Assembly: GCF_001580045.1 (NCBI RefSeq)
Contig: NZ_LSZP01000053.1
Span: forward strand, 1-58,515
Reading direction: 5' to 3'
Origin: Cephaloticoccus capnophilus
Lineage (GTDB): Bacteria > Verrucomicrobiota > Verrucomicrobiia > Opitutales > Opitutaceae
Length of the DNA: 58,515 nt
Of the stretch, positions 1-9,530 are shown one piece after another; the stretch's first letter is position 1; every line of letters starts with the position of its first letter. A program made the position numbers and the translations under genes. The notes below the pieces were generated by a model. The model saw nothing but the letters and a program-made list of their open reading frames with translations. It was not told the DNA's origin and made no database searches.

Positions 1-537
1 GGAGCTAACCCTGAAAATAATAGAACCCCTATCCCCTTCCCTCTACTGCCTGCGGTAAACACCAGCGTCAGCTCTAAGGGTGTCGAATTCGAGCTCGCTT
101 GGGCCCCAAATGAGAACTTCTCGCTGATTGGTAGCTACACTAACTTCAAGTTCCGCGATGATGAGAACATGAGGGCTACTAATGTTGCCGACGAGACTGC
201 GGCAATGTGGGCCTCCTACACCTTCACTCAAGGCGCACTGAGCGGACTGCGAGTAGGGCTAGGCGCAAACTATGTGGGTGAACGCCCCGGCGATCCAGAA
301 GGGCGATGGACGTCGCCACCGGCAGGCTATGACCCCGTGCGAGTCCAACCCGTATTCTGGATGCCCTCCTACATCCTCGTCGAAGCGAGTGCCAGCTATC
401 GTTTTAACAAAAACTGGCAGGTGCAGCTATACATCCACAATCTCTTGGATAAAGACTACATCCCTGGTGCCACCCTCCGTCAAGTGCAGGTCAGTACCCC
501 GATTAATCCAAAGCTCACTCTACGCTATGAGTTCTGA
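1..537 (+). CDS. TonB-dependent siderophore receptor, C-terminal part (5' end outside window)
   Basis: The reading frame is open from the first base to the TGA at 535-537, giving 178 residues of the C-terminal beta-barrel. Alternating aromatic and polar strands are visible. The segment LYIHNLLDKDYIPG is the typical penultimate-strand motif (NLxDKxY) of TonB-dependent receptors, and the protein ends LTLRYEF with the terminal Phe used for outer-membrane insertion. In this family the barrel takes up ferric siderophores or other large ligands with energy from TonB-ExbBD. The FhuA/FhuE-like sub-type is a guess, because the plug domain and TonB box are missing from the window. A hairpin follows the stop. 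Confidence 0.88.
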   Translation, partial: GANPENNRTPIPFPLLPAVNTSVSSKGVEFELAWAPNENFSLIGSYTNFKFRDDENMRATNVADETAAMWASYTFTQGALSGLRVGLGANYVGERPGDPEGRWTSPPAGYDPVRVQPVFWMPSYILVEASASYRFNKNWQVQLYIHNLLDKDYIPGATLRQVQVSTPINPKLTLRYEF

Positions 538-554
538 GTAAGGTAATTAAGCGC

Positions 555-587
555 CTTCACTTACGGTGCGCTCCACCGTAAGTGAGG
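555..587 (+). terminator. Hairpin after the TonB receptor gene, probable terminator
   Basis: The arms at 555-568 and 574-587 pair at 13 of 14 positions around a 5-nt loop, 17 bp after the stop codon. The T-tract is poor (gctttat), so this may be a weak or factor-assisted terminator. Confidence 0.5.
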
Positions 588-1076
588 GAGGCTTTATCTG
601 AAGGAAGGCCGAGGCAGCCTCGTAAACATCGCAACTTGTCTATTCCGGTTTAGAGTACGAAACATAAGGCCACCCATAACCAAGACTGGAACTTGGTGAG
701 AGCCAGGTTTGGGCTGGTCAGCTGCGCAGCCTGTAGCGGGGCGGAGGAGCTAGCTCGGATTTTATTTGGGCTCTTAGGAGGCAAACGCAGTCCAAGCGGC
801 TGCTCACGTTTCAAACGTGGTCGCGCTGCTGCTCAAAATATGGCTCCGTCGCGGCTCGCGTTTGAAACCGGAACAGGCCCCGGTGAAAATGCGTACAAAA
901 GTCCCGCGACTGCGCCAACAGGGAAGGGGAGCGCTTTGTCGCCGCTGCAGTCGCAGGCGGTTTCATTTTTGAAACGCTCGGTGAATAAGCGGTGAAGTCC
1001 CTGTGCAGAGATTCTGAACAGTGTGGAGTTGCCGTGCGCTCACGCGGGTTCTCTAAGTTGCGGCTTCTTTTTTCTC
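588..1076. other. Gene-free spacer between the receptor and dnaB
   Basis: About 490 bp with no convincing gene. A 100-codon frame at 693-995 has no recognisable protein character and no ribosome site. The notable content is a set of inverted repeats: CACGTTT/AAACGTG at 805-819, GTTTCAAACG (808-817) against CGTTTGAAAC (859-868), and GTTTCA/TGAAAC near 961-976. The promoter of dnaB presumably lies here, but I cannot place it. Confidence 0.5.
808..868. repeat. Imperfect 61-bp inverted repeat, resembles flank of dispersed repeat copy 2
   Basis: The terminal arms 808-817 and 859-868 are perfect complements, and the next bases pair imperfectly. Read on the minus strand, about 842-866 contains AAACG, a short GC stretch and then GCGACGGAGCC. 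The same arrangement occurs at 23953-23974, just outside the left end of the second dispersed repeat. It could be a short palindromic repeat family of its own. Confidence 0.4.
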
Positions 1077-2504
1077 ATGATTTCTTCTCCCCGCACCACG
1101 ACTAAGCGCAGCCGCAGCAGCCCCTCACGCGACCGAGAGCGCGACGAGGAGTCGGCCATGCAGCCGCTCGGGCGCACGCTGCCGCACAGTGTGGAGGCCG
1201 AGCAGCATGTGATTGCCTGTTGCTTGATTGATGGCTCCGACACGATTGCGCGTTGCTTAGAGTCGAAACTGAGCGAAAACGCGTTTTACGACCCGGCTAA
1301 CCGGCTGATTTATAGGAAGCTGTGCGAGATTTACCAGACCAAGCCGCCGGTCGATATCGCGGTGTTGGCCGAGGAGTTACGGATTGCGCGTGAGCTCGAC
1401 CAAGTCGGCGGGCCGGCCTATCTCTCGCAGTTGAGCCTGTCGATTCCGACGACCGCGCAGGCGCAGTTTTTCATTGGGCGGGTGCGCGAGTTGCACTTGT
1501 TGCGGGAGCTGATCAAGACGGCGACGGGCGCGGTCGAGCAGTGTTTTAACTACGAGGGCGGCTTGGAGTCGTTTATTGATAAGATCGAGCAGGAGATTTT
1601 TAGCGTCACGCAGGACCGGATTTCGGATGCCGCTAAGCCCATCGGTGGGCCGATGAAGGAGGCGGTCGAGGTGCTGCACAAGATGATGGACAAGAAGGGC
1701 GAGCTCACGGGCGTGAGCTCCGGCTTCAAGGATCTGGATACGCTGATGTACGGCTTCCAGCGGCAGGAAATGATCGTGCTGGCGGCGCGGCCTTCGATGG
1801 GAAAGACCTCGCTCGCGCTCAATTTTGCGGAGGCCGCGGCGATGCCGCGCCACGGCGTCGCACCGACGGCGACCTTGGTCTTTTCGCTCGAAATGAGTGC
1901 GGCGCAGCTCGCGCTGCGTCTGTTGTGCTCGCGTTCTCGGGTAAATATGAAGCTGCTGCGCGAGGGGCTCTTGCCTCGCAACGACGATGCGCAGACGCGG
2001 CTGGTGCATGTGGCGGACGAGTTTACGAAGTCGCCGCTGTTTATCGATGACTCTAGCCATCTCTCTATCATGGAGTTACGCGCCAAGGCGCGCCGTCTGC
2101 ACGCGCGCACGAAGCTCGGACTCATCATCGTAGACTATTTGCAACTGCTGAGCCCGACGGACGCTCAAGTGCCGCGAGAGCAGCAAGTGGCCGAAGCGTC
2201 GCGCGGGCTAAAGGCGCTGGCCAAGGAGCTCGATGTCCCCGTGATCGTCCTAAGTCAGCTCAACCGCGCGTCCGAAAAGGAGAACCGCGTGCCCAAACTC
2301 GCCGACTTGCGCGAGTCCGGCTCCATCGAGCAAGACGCCGACGTGGTTCTCATGCTGGCGCGGCCCAAGGACGCCGACGAAAAATTCCAAGTCGCCGCCG
2401 ACTCCGCCGAGTTAATCGTTGCCAAGCAGAGAAATGGCCCCGTAGGTGAATTGAAACTTACCTTTCTCCGAGACATCACCCGTTTTGAAAACTATACCCA
2501 GTAA
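1077..2504 (+). CDS. dnaB: Replicative DNA helicase DnaB
   Basis: Hexameric 5'-3' helicase that unwinds DNA at the replication fork and recruits primase. The N-terminal DnaB domain begins with LPHSVEAEQHVIACCLIDG. The RecA-like C-terminal domain carries Walker A (ARPSMGKTS, K near residue 242), Walker B (IIVDYLQLL, near 350) and the DnaB-type ending with a DADVVLML segment. From this ATG the product is 475 residues, normal for the family. The start is uncertain: ATG 1077 gives a basic tail, while ATG 1158 has a better ribosome site (GAGGAG, 6-nt gap) just before the conserved domain. An in-frame GTG at 1023 also exists. The 3' end overlaps bamA by 20 bp, so the two are probably co-transcribed. 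Confidence 0.9.
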   Translation: MISSPRTTTKRSRSSPSRDRERDEESAMQPLGRTLPHSVEAEQHVIACCLIDGSDTIARCLESKLSENAFYDPANRLIYRKLCEIYQTKPPVDIAVLAEELRIARELDQVGGPAYLSQLSLSIPTTAQAQFFIGRVRELHLLRELIKTATGAVEQCFNYEGGLESFIDKIEQEIFSVTQDRISDAAKPIGGPMKEAVEVLHKMMDKKGELTGVSSGFKDLDTLMYGFQRQEMIVLAARPSMGKTSLALNFAEAAAMPRHGVAPTATLVFSLEMSAAQLALRLLCSRSRVNMKLLREGLLPRNDDAQTRLVHVADEFTKSPLFIDDSSHLSIMELRAKARRLHARTKLGLIIVDYLQLLSPTDAQVPREQQVAEASRGLKALAKELDVPVIVLSQLNRASEKENRVPKLADLRESGSIEQDADVVLMLARPKDADEKFQVAADSAELIVAKQRNGPVGELKLTFLRDITRFENYTQ

Positions 2505-4854
2505 CTCCCAGCGCGGAGTCAGACTTTTTTTGGCCGTTTTGTTGGGATTTGCGGGGCTCGCGAGCTCACCGCTCGTCGTTGCCCAGCCCTTTTACCAAGG
2601 CGAGGGGCGAGAGGGGCAGCCCGAGATCCGCGTGGGCGAGATTGCCGTGCGGTTTTTGGGCATCGCCAACGTGAGCGAAGAGGTCGTGCGCGCGAACATG
2701 CAAATCCGCGAGGGCCGAGCGGTCGATGACACGATGATCGATCGCGACATCCGCGCGCTCTACCGGACGGGGCTCTTTGAGTTTATTGAGGTAAAGCGCG
2801 AGGCCCTGCCGGGTAACGTGTTTAACCTCGTGGTCGAGGTGACGCCGAAGTACCGCGTCATGTCGGTCAGCTATCGCGGTAACCGCAAAATCAAGGACAA
2901 CCGGCTCGACCGCGAAATTAAGACCCGCGCCAACGCTTCGCTCGACGAGCGCCAAATCAAGGAAGACAGCGAGAAAATCCGCGAGCACTACCAGAAGGAG
3001 GGCTACAACCAAGTCTCGGTGACCTATGCGATCGAGCGTGACCGTGCGACGGGTTTTGGCGCGGTGATCTTTAACATCCGCGAGGGCAATCGCTCGAAAA
3101 TCGGCTCCATCCGCTTCGTCGGTAACGACAACATCAAGTCGCGCAAGCTGCGCAAGGCGATGGACACGCGTAAGTGGTGGTGGCTCTCGTGGCTGACCGG
3201 CAAAGGCCGTTTCAAGGACGATGCGTTTGAGGAAGACTTGGACAAGCTGCGCGATTATTACCGCGAGGAAGGCTACCTCGATGTCGAGATCTTGCCCGAA
3301 AACATCAGCTTCAGCTACCCCAGCCCGAAGAAGTTGCTCATCACCATCGCCGTAGACGAAGGCCGCCAGTATCGGATCGGCGAAGTCGAGGTGACCAATG
3401 CGACGATCTACCCACCGCAGCTGCTCAAGCGCCTGCTACGCCAGCGCACGGGCATGGTCTACTCGCCCTCAAAGCTCGATAAAGACGTGGAGCGGCTCGA
3501 AGACGCCTACGGCACCGCTGGCTACCTCGATACGCGCGTGCGGATGATTCGTAAGCCCAATATCACTACGGGCGATATCGACCTCGAATACGAGATAGAG
3601 GAGAGCGAGAAGTTTAGCGTCGAGTCGATCGCCATCGAGGGGAACACCAAGACCAAGAGCGTCGTGATTTTGCGTGAGCTGGTGCTGGGCCCGGGCGACG
3701 TTTACGACACCGTGCGCGAGAAAATCAGTAAACTGCGCTTGGACAACACCCGCTTCTTTGAGGACGTGCAGCTCTCCCCGCAGGAGACGAATATCCCGGG
3801 CCGGCGCAATCTGCGGGTCGCTGTCCGCGAGGCGCGCACGGGTAATCTGACTTTTGGCGCGGGCTTTAGCTCGCTCGACCGCGCAACCGTGTTTGCGGAG
3901 GTCTCCCAAGGGAATTTTGACCTGTTTAACTACCGCTCCTTTTTCCAAGGCGACGGGCAAAAATTCCGGCTTCGGATGCAGCTCGGCTCCCGCTCTAGCG
4001 AGGCACTGCTCTCCTTCGAGGAACCGTGGCTTTTTGAGCGGCAGCTCGCGATGGGCTTCACCCTCTACCGCACGTCTTCGGAGTATAACAGCGACTACTA
4101 CAACCAAATCGCCTCGGGCGGAGAGGTTTACCTGCGCAAGCGGCTCTTCGAGCTCGTCGATGGGCGGCTCTCTTACACCTACGAAGTGGTCGAGATTAAG
4201 GACGTGACTTCGGAGGGCCTTACGCTCGTGCAGCCGGGCCGCACCGAGATTTCGCGCGTCGGGCTCCAAATCCTGCGCGACACGCGCGATAAGATTATCG
4301 GCACGACGACCGGCAACCGCGTGGAGCTCAACATCGACGTCGCGGGTGGGCCCTTTGGCGGCAATGTCGATTACTACAAACTCGATTTTCGCGGTGCCCA
4401 ATACTACCCGACTTTCGAGTTTCAAAACCAAGTCATGTCCGTCATGGGCCGGGCGGGTGTTATCGACAGCTATGGCGACAGCACGAGCGTGCCTTACTAC
4501 TACAGCTTCTTCCTCGGCGGTCCCTACACGCTGCGCGGCTTCGAGTATAACGATGTCGCTCCGCGAAACAGCGCGGGCCTCCTTCGCGGGGGTAAATCCT
4601 ACGGGATGCTTAGCCTCGAATACTCGATGGATGTAGTGAACCCGATCCGGATCGCGGCCTTCTACGATGCGGGCTTCGTCAATCCCGGTGCCTACGACTT
4701 CAACCCCTCCGGCCTGCACGATAACATCGGCGTCGGCATCCAGCTCTTTGTCGCGGGTGCGCCACTACGGCTCGACTACGGGATACCGCTTAGCAGTAGC
4801 AAGCAGGCGGACAAGGGCGGGCAGTTTAATTTTTCCTTTGGCACACGCTTCTAA
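2485..4854 (+). CDS. bamA: Outer membrane protein assembly factor BamA (Omp85)
   Basis: Central subunit of the BAM complex, which folds beta-barrel proteins into the outer membrane. The 789 residues fit the family. A signal peptide (hydrophobic LFLAVLLGFAGLASS, ending near AQP at 34) is followed by about five POTRA repeats (roughly 45-440), visible as repeated GN.KIKDNRLDREIK-like and GNTKTKSVVILREL segments, and then a 16-strand barrel ending GTRF. The conserved barrel-lid motif appears as the GPYTLRGFEYND segment. The start is TTG 2485, inside the end of dnaB, with no clear Shine-Dalgarno. That start gives a sensible signal peptide and no better one is visible. skp follows 58 bp downstream, the usual functional pairing. 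Confidence 0.95.
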   Translation: MKTIPSNSQRGVRLFLAVLLGFAGLASSPLVVAQPFYQGEGREGQPEIRVGEIAVRFLGIANVSEEVVRANMQIREGRAVDDTMIDRDIRALYRTGLFEFIEVKREALPGNVFNLVVEVTPKYRVMSVSYRGNRKIKDNRLDREIKTRANASLDERQIKEDSEKIREHYQKEGYNQVSVTYAIERDRATGFGAVIFNIREGNRSKIGSIRFVGNDNIKSRKLRKAMDTRKWWWLSWLTGKGRFKDDAFEEDLDKLRDYYREEGYLDVEILPENISFSYPSPKKLLITIAVDEGRQYRIGEVEVTNATIYPPQLLKRLLRQRTGMVYSPSKLDKDVERLEDAYGTAGYLDTRVRMIRKPNITTGDIDLEYEIEESEKFSVESIAIEGNTKTKSVVILRELVLGPGDVYDTVREKISKLRLDNTRFFEDVQLSPQETNIPGRRNLRVAVREARTGNLTFGAGFSSLDRATVFAEVSQGNFDLFNYRSFFQGDGQKFRLRMQLGSRSSEALLSFEEPWLFERQLAMGFTLYRTSSEYNSDYYNQIASGGEVYLRKRLFELVDGRLSYTYEVVEIKDVTSEGLTLVQPGRTEISRVGLQILRDTRDKIIGTTTGNRVELNIDVAGGPFGGNVDYYKLDFRGAQYYPTFEFQNQVMSVMGRAGVIDSYGDSTSVPYYYSFFLGGPYTLRGFEYNDVAPRNSAGLLRGGKSYGMLSLEYSMDVVNPIRIAAFYDAGFVNPGAYDFNPSGLHDNIGVGIQLFVAGAPLRLDYGIPLSSSKQADKGGQFNFSFGTRF

Positions 4855-4912
4855 TTTCCCTCAACTCACCTCCTTTTTTCTCACCCACTATCCCACTGAC
4901 TCTCTTTAACCC

Positions 4913-5563
4913 ATGCTTAAATCTCTAAAACTCCTCGGTGCCCTCGCGGCCCTCTTCGTCTCCGGCGCAGCAGTCTCCCAAGCCCAAGTCGCCGCGCCGA
5001 AAATCGTCGTTGTCGATATGATGAAACTGCTCGACGAGCACTACAAAACTGAGGAGCAAAAGAATAAGCTCCAGGCCGACGCCGAGAAAGCCAGCGAAGA
5101 GGCGGACCGGCTCCTCGGTGAGCGCAACGCGCTGGTCGAGGAATACAAGGAAGCCCTTGAGCAGAGCAACAACCCCGCCACCCGTGCCGAGGTCAAAGAC
5201 CAAGCCCGCGAGCAGGCCGAGATAAAGCTCCAAGAAATCCAGCGCAAAAATAACGAGCTTCAGAGCTTCGAGGCCAACACCCGCAACCTCCTCCAGCAGC
5301 GTTTCCAGAACTTTAAGACGATCATGCTCGAGGAGATTTCGAAAATCGCGGTCGAGGTGGGTAAGCGTAAAGGCGCGACGCTCGTCCTCGATAAGTCCGG
5401 CCCCAACCTCCTCGGCATCGCCACGGTCGTTTATCACGACGAGTCGCTCGACATCACTGCTGAGGTCGAGGCCGAGATTAACCGCGACCGTCCCGCAGGT
5501 AGCAGCACAGCGGGCACGAGCGGAGACGCCACTCCTTCGGTCAGCGTGCCGCTCGGGCGTTAA
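4913..5563 (+). CDS. skp: Periplasmic chaperone Skp/OmpH family
   Basis: Holds unfolded outer-membrane proteins in the periplasm and hands them to BamA. The 216 residues start with a signal peptide cleaved near SQAQVA (about 25). KIVVVDMMKLLDEHYKT follows, then a long charged coiled coil (about 45-150, rich in E, K, Q, A), which matches the tentacles of Skp. The last 30 residues (RPAGSSTAGTSG...) are low complexity and absent from E. coli Skp. The leader is pyrimidine-rich with no Shine-Dalgarno. The gene lies between bamA and lpxD, the classic bamA-skp-lpxD order, but a strong terminator follows it. Confidence 0.93.
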   Translation: MLKSLKLLGALAALFVSGAAVSQAQVAAPKIVVVDMMKLLDEHYKTEEQKNKLQADAEKASEEADRLLGERNALVEEYKEALEQSNNPATRAEVKDQAREQAEIKLQEIQRKNNELQSFEANTRNLLQQRFQNFKTIMLEEISKIAVEVGKRKGATLVLDKSGPNLLGIATVVYHDESLDITAEVEAEINRDRPAGSSTAGTSGDATPSVSVPLGR

Positions 5564-5612
5564 TTTTCGCCCTGCGCCCAACCGGAGCTGACTTGCTGAA
5601 TAAGCCACACAT

Positions 5613-5645
5613 AGCCGCCTGATTTTCGCAGGCGGCTTTTTTGTT
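5613..5645 (+). terminator. Rho-independent terminator after skp
   Basis: Stem AGCCGCCTG (5613-5621) pairs with CAGGCGGCT (5629-5637) around a 7-nt loop and runs into T6. It separates the bamA-skp unit from lpxD. Confidence 0.92.
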
Positions 5646-5687
5646 CTCGTTGCACTGCGTCGCTAAACCGTCAGACCCTATCGCTGC

Positions 5688-6728
5688 ATGTCGATCTCCC
5701 TGACACCCGAAGAACTCCGCGCGATCACTGGTGCGACGCGCACGAGCGGGCAGACCCACGCGACGATTACGGGCATCGCCTCGCTGGAGGCCGCCGAGGC
5801 GGGCGACTTGAGTTTCCTCGGCAACGCGAAATACCGCACGGCGGTGCCGAGTTCACGCGCTTCGCTCATCCTACTCCCCGAAGACTACGAAGGCAGCGAG
5901 CCGGGCGAGGGGCAGTGCTACTTTTTTGTAAAAAACCCATCGGCGGCGCTCGCGTCGATTTGCTCGCGGATTGAGCAATCGCTTTGGCCAAAGCCGCAAG
6001 CGGGCGTGCACCCGACGGCGGTCGTGGAGGCGGGTGCGGAGATTGACCCGACGGCGACGGTCGGCCCGCTTTGCGTTGTCGAAGAGGGCGCGCGAATCGG
6101 CGCGCGGACGCATTTGCAGGCGCAGGTTTTCGTCGGTGCAGGGGCGCAAGTCGGCGACGATTGCTGGCTGATGCCGCACAGTGCCGTGAGCGCGCAATGC
6201 ACGTTGGGGAATCGCGTGCGACTGCATCCGGGCGCGGTCATCGGTGCAGATGGCTTTGGCTACGAGTTTGTCGAAGGCCGCCACGAAAAAATCCCGCAAG
6301 TCGGCACGGTCGTTCTTGAGGACGACGTAGAGGTGGGGGCAAACAGCACGATTGACCGCGCGCGGTTTAGCCAGACGCGGGTCGGCGAGGGCACGAAAAT
6401 CGATAACCTCGTGCAGGTCGGCCATAACGTAGTGATAGGGAAACACTGCATCTTGTGCTCGCAGGTGGGCATCGCGGGCAGTGCGACTTTGGAAGACTAC
6501 GTGATTCTCGGCGGCCAAGTCGGTGTGAGCGGCCACTTGCGCATTGGCAAAGCCGCCAAGGCGGGCGGGCAGGCAGGCGTCATCGCCGATGTGGAGCCGG
6601 GCGCTTTCATTAGCGGTTATCCGGCCATGCCGCACCGGCTCGCCAGCCGCTTGCAAGTGCTCCAGCGCCGCTTGCCCGATTTGTTTAAGCGGGTTGACCA
6701 ACTGGAGCAGCAACTCGCGCAAACCTAA
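5688..6728 (+). CDS. lpxD: UDP-3-O-acylglucosamine N-acyltransferase LpxD
   Basis: Third step of lipid A synthesis: transfers an R-3-hydroxyacyl chain from acyl-ACP to UDP-3-O-acylglucosamine in the cytoplasm. The 346 residues include the N-terminal uridine-binding domain ([15 protein letters not shown]..., about 1-100), then the left-handed beta-helix of hexapeptide repeats (about 110-320: [20 protein letters not shown] and onward). The family motif GADGFGYE and the catalytic His in [11 protein letters not shown] are present. A short helical tail ends the protein ([14 protein letters not shown]). The ATG at 5688 has no Shine-Dalgarno. Its presence shows the organism makes lipopolysaccharide. 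Confidence 0.95.
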   Translation: MSISLTPEELRAITGATRTSGQTHATITGIASLEAAEAGDLSFLGNAKYRTAVPSSRASLILLPEDYEGSEPGEGQCYFFVKNPSAALASICSRIEQSLWPKPQAGVHPTAVVEAGAEIDPTATVGPLCVVEEGARIGARTHLQAQVFVGAGAQVGDDCWLMPHSAVSAQCTLGNRVRLHPGAVIGADGFGYEFVEGRHEKIPQVGTVVLEDDVEVGANSTIDRARFSQTRVGEGTKIDNLVQVGHNVVIGKHCILCSQVGIAGSATLEDYVILGGQVGVSGHLRIGKAAKAGGQAGVIADVEPGAFISGYPAMPHRLASRLQVLQRRLPDLFKRVDQLEQQLAQT

Positions 6729-6782
6729 ACCGAGCCGTTTCTCCAAATCCCTGTCCTGACTTTTCCGATACGAACACCAATC

Positions 6783-7733
6783 ATGAGCGAGTCCCGACTC
6801 AAAATCCTCTCAGGAAACTCTAACCGTGCCTTGGCCGAGGCGATTTGCCGCTCCATCGGCGAGCCACTTGGCGAAGCCACTGTCACGAGCTTCCCCGACG
6901 GCGAATCCTTCGTGAAAATCAATGAGAACATCCGCGGTAACGATGTCTACATTGTGCAGGCGACTTGTCCGCCCACGAACCATCACTTGATGGAGCTACT
7001 CATCATGATTGACGCGGCGCGGCGCGCCTCGGCCAAGCGGATCACTGCGGTGCTGCCATTTTACGGCTATGCGCGCCAAGATCGCAAAGACCAGCCGCGC
7101 GTGCCCATCACGGCAAAGCTTGTCGCCAACTTGCTCGTCGCTGCCGGTGCGCAGCGCATCCTCACGATGGATCTGCACAGCCAGCAGATTCAGGGCTTTT
7201 TTGATATTCCGGTAGATCATCTCTACGCCTCACCGGTGTTTTTCGAGTATCTGGCGGAGCAGCCTCGCGAGCGCCCGCTAGTCGTCTGCTCGCCCGACAT
7301 CGGCGGGATGAAAATGGCGGCGGCCTATGCGGACACGATGGGCGCGACGCTCGGGATGGTTGCTAAGAAGCGCAAAAGCGCGAGCTCGGTCGAAGCGATG
7401 AGTATCGTGGGCGAGGTCGAGGGCTGCGACGTGCTCCTCGTGGACGATATGACCGAGACGGCGGGCACGCTGACTGCGGCGGCCAAGATTTTGCGCGATC
7501 ATGGCGCGGTCACTGTGCGGGCGGCGGTCAGCCACTGCATTTTAAACGATATCGCTGTGGAGCGGCTCAAGGCGGGCCTAATCGACGAGGTGATTACGAC
7601 CGACTCGACGCCGGTGCAGACGCACGGCTTACCGATTCGCGTGCTCAGCGTGGCGAGCCTGCTCGGCGAGGCGATTTTGCGTATCACGAATAATAAGAGC
7701 GTCACGGATCTCTTTAAGATTAAGGGGTTCTAG
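6783..7733 (+). CDS. prs: Ribose-phosphate pyrophosphokinase (PRPP synthetase)
   Basis: Makes 5-phosphoribosyl-1-pyrophosphate from ribose-5-phosphate and ATP, feeding nucleotide, His and Trp synthesis. The 316 residues equal the class I length. Visible motifs are SFPDGESFVKI, the flexible-loop region YGYARQDRKDQPR, MDLHSQQIQGFFDIP, and the PRPP/ribose-5-phosphate loop VLLVDDMTETAGTL. The ATG lies 54 bp after lpxD, again without a clear ribosome site. The product is the substrate of pyrE at 10587-11156. Confidence 0.97.
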   Translation: MSESRLKILSGNSNRALAEAICRSIGEPLGEATVTSFPDGESFVKINENIRGNDVYIVQATCPPTNHHLMELLIMIDAARRASAKRITAVLPFYGYARQDRKDQPRVPITAKLVANLLVAAGAQRILTMDLHSQQIQGFFDIPVDHLYASPVFFEYLAEQPRERPLVVCSPDIGGMKMAAAYADTMGATLGMVAKKRKSASSVEAMSIVGEVEGCDVLLVDDMTETAGTLTAAAKILRDHGAVTVRAAVSHCILNDIAVERLKAGLIDEVITTDSTPVQTHGLPIRVLSVASLLGEAILRITNNKSVTDLFKIKGF

Positions 7734-7833
7734 AAGGGCGAAACTCTGCCGCGTGCGTGTGAGCCGCGCGGCGAGTGCGCGCTCATTCGCGCTGTCGATT
7801 TTCTGCAAAATCTGCCAACCAGAGGTTTTTTGG

Positions 7834-9276
7834 ATGAGAACTAAATTTGCTGCCTTACTCTTTGCCGGGCTCGTGGGCTGGGGGCTTGCCCTGCTGTTTA
7901 CGCGCGGTATCGGAGACGGGGATACGCTTTTGCCGCGCCCTGCTGAGCCGCAGCGAACGACGACCATACTGCAAATTGACCCGACTCCACTCGCGCACGC
8001 TGCTGACGAGGTGCGCGTCAGTTACGCGGATATGGTTGAGGCCGTGCAACCGGCGGTGGTGTCGGTCTACTCGACCAAGATCGTCTCGACGCGCATGGGA
8101 GCGGACCCGTGGGCGCGGATTTTTGGCGGCCCATCTGCACCGCGCCAGCAACGCGAAGAGGGGCTCGGCTCGGGCGTCATCGTGAGTCGCGATGGCTACA
8201 TTATTACGAACAACCACGTCGTGGAGGGCGCCGATGAGTTGAGCGTCCTCATGCCTGATGATCGCGAGTATCGCGCTACGCTTATCGGTGCAGACCCGAA
8301 GACGGATGTCGCTGTTATTAAAATCGACGCGACCGAGCTGCCGACTGTCACGCTTGCCGATAGCGATAAGCTGCGCGTGGGCGACGTGGTTTTTGCCTTT
8401 GGGAATCCGCTTGGCGTAGGCCAAACCGTCACGATGGGTATCGTCTCGGCGAAGGGCCGCAACTCGCTCGGACTCTTGGAAAACGTCGCCGGTTACGAGG
8501 ACTTCATTCAGACTGATGCGGCGATTAACATGGGCAACTCCGGCGGCGCGCTCGTCGATGCCAAGGGCCGCCTCGTGGGAATCAACAGCGCAATCGTCTC
8601 CACGACCAAGGGGAATATCGGCATCGGCTTTGCGATTCCGATCAACCTCGCGGCGTCGATTATGCACAGCCTCGTCGAAACGGGCACAGTCGCGAGCGGT
8701 TATCTGGGGGCCTCAGCAGAGACCGTGTCTGCCGATGTGTTAGAGCGGCTGCAACTGCCCAGTGGAGCAGTGCGCGGCGTGGTGATTACCCAAGTGACCG
8801 AGGGCGGCCCGGCAGAGACCGCGGGGCTGCGCGCGGCGGATGTCGTTTATGCGATTGGCGGGCGCAGTATTTCGACGATGGAGGATTTCCGACTCCAGAT
8901 TGCGCAGACGATGCCGGGCTCTGCGGTGGAGATCGCGTTTGTGCGCGACGGCGAGGCGATGACTGCGACCGTGACGCTCGGCCAAGTCGTGGAGCGGCCC
9001 AACGCGCTTTTGGAGGGTGTGGATGTGGACTTGCTCGGGCCGGACATGAGGCGGCGGCTGGGCATCGACCCGCGTGTATCGGGACTGGTGATAACCAATG
9101 TCGAAGATGACTCGCCGTACGCGGGCTACCTCATCCCCGATGTCGTGATCGTGGAGATTAACCGGATGCCTGTGACGAGCCTCGCCAACGCCCAAGGGCT
9201 GCTGCGCGAAGGCCGAAACCTGCTCCTCGTCACCTATCGCGGCCAATACCACTACCTAAGCCTAACGGTGGAGTAG
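7834..9276 (+). CDS. HtrA/Deg family periplasmic serine protease with two PDZ domains
   Basis: Envelope quality-control protease of the DegP/DegQ/DegS group. The ATG at 7834 follows AGAGG at a suitable distance and opens a signal or anchor segment (FAALLFAGLVGWGLALLF). The trypsin-like domain has the full triad: His128 in TNNHVV, Asp158 in KTDVAVIK and Ser236 in GNSGGAL. Two PDZ domains follow (about 290-370 and 385-470). The 480 residues match DegP/DegQ. An upstream in-frame GTG at 7753 would add 27 residues that spoil the signal sequence, so I reject it. Sub-family cannot be fixed from sequence alone. Confidence 0.93.
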   Translation: MRTKFAALLFAGLVGWGLALLFTRGIGDGDTLLPRPAEPQRTTTILQIDPTPLAHAADEVRVSYADMVEAVQPAVVSVYSTKIVSTRMGADPWARIFGGPSAPRQQREEGLGSGVIVSRDGYIITNNHVVEGADELSVLMPDDREYRATLIGADPKTDVAVIKIDATELPTVTLADSDKLRVGDVVFAFGNPLGVGQTVTMGIVSAKGRNSLGLLENVAGYEDFIQTDAAINMGNSGGALVDAKGRLVGINSAIVSTTKGNIGIGFAIPINLAASIMHSLVETGTVASGYLGASAETVSADVLERLQLPSGAVRGVVITQVTEGGPAETAGLRAADVVYAIGGRSISTMEDFRLQIAQTMPGSAVEIAFVRDGEAMTATVTLGQVVERPNALLEGVDVDLLGPDMRRRLGIDPRVSGLVITNVEDDSPYAGYLIPDVVIVEINRMPVTSLANAQGLLREGRNLLLVTYRGQYHYLSLTVE

Positions 9277-9477
9277 TAGGGAGAGCGGCGGCTTTTTACG
9301 ACTCGCCCTCTAGCGCTCTCTCTTCGTGTCACACACTCGGTCAAAAATGCGGGCTTAGGCGTGGGCGCAGCTCAGTCCGCCAGTCTCCCCAGCCGCCACG
9401 CGAAACCCCATCGTCAATGGCTGGCGGCGAGTGTGAGTTGTTGCTGGCTGGGCTGGGGGAGCGGTGAGTCGTGGCCG
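9277..9477. other. Convergent spacer after htrA
   Basis: About 200 bp between convergent genes. A loose GAGAGCG/CGCTCTC pairing after the htrA stop could end transcription. No gene is supported here; a 60-codon frame starting at 9361 looks spurious. Confidence 0.4.
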
Positions 9478-9510
9478 AAAAAGCGCGTTGAGCAGGGGGC
9501 GATCAACGCG
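9478..9510 (-). terminator. Terminator of the 9531-10148 minus-strand gene
   Basis: On the minus strand CGCGTTGA (9510-9503) pairs with TCAACGCG (9491-9484), followed by a T5 run (A5 at 9478-9482 on the plus strand), about 20 bp past the stop codon. Confidence 0.75.
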
Positions 9511-9530
9511 GCTGAGCCACTCAAACCCTT

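Noticed and set aside
693-995. 100-codon frame before dnaB
   Set aside because: Runs through inverted repeats, has no ribosome site, and its composition is not protein-like.
3469-4719. Long open frame (416 codons) on the minus strand within bamA
   Set aside because: Antisense to a perfectly conserved BamA barrel; long shadow frames are expected in GC-rich DNA and the product has no domain.
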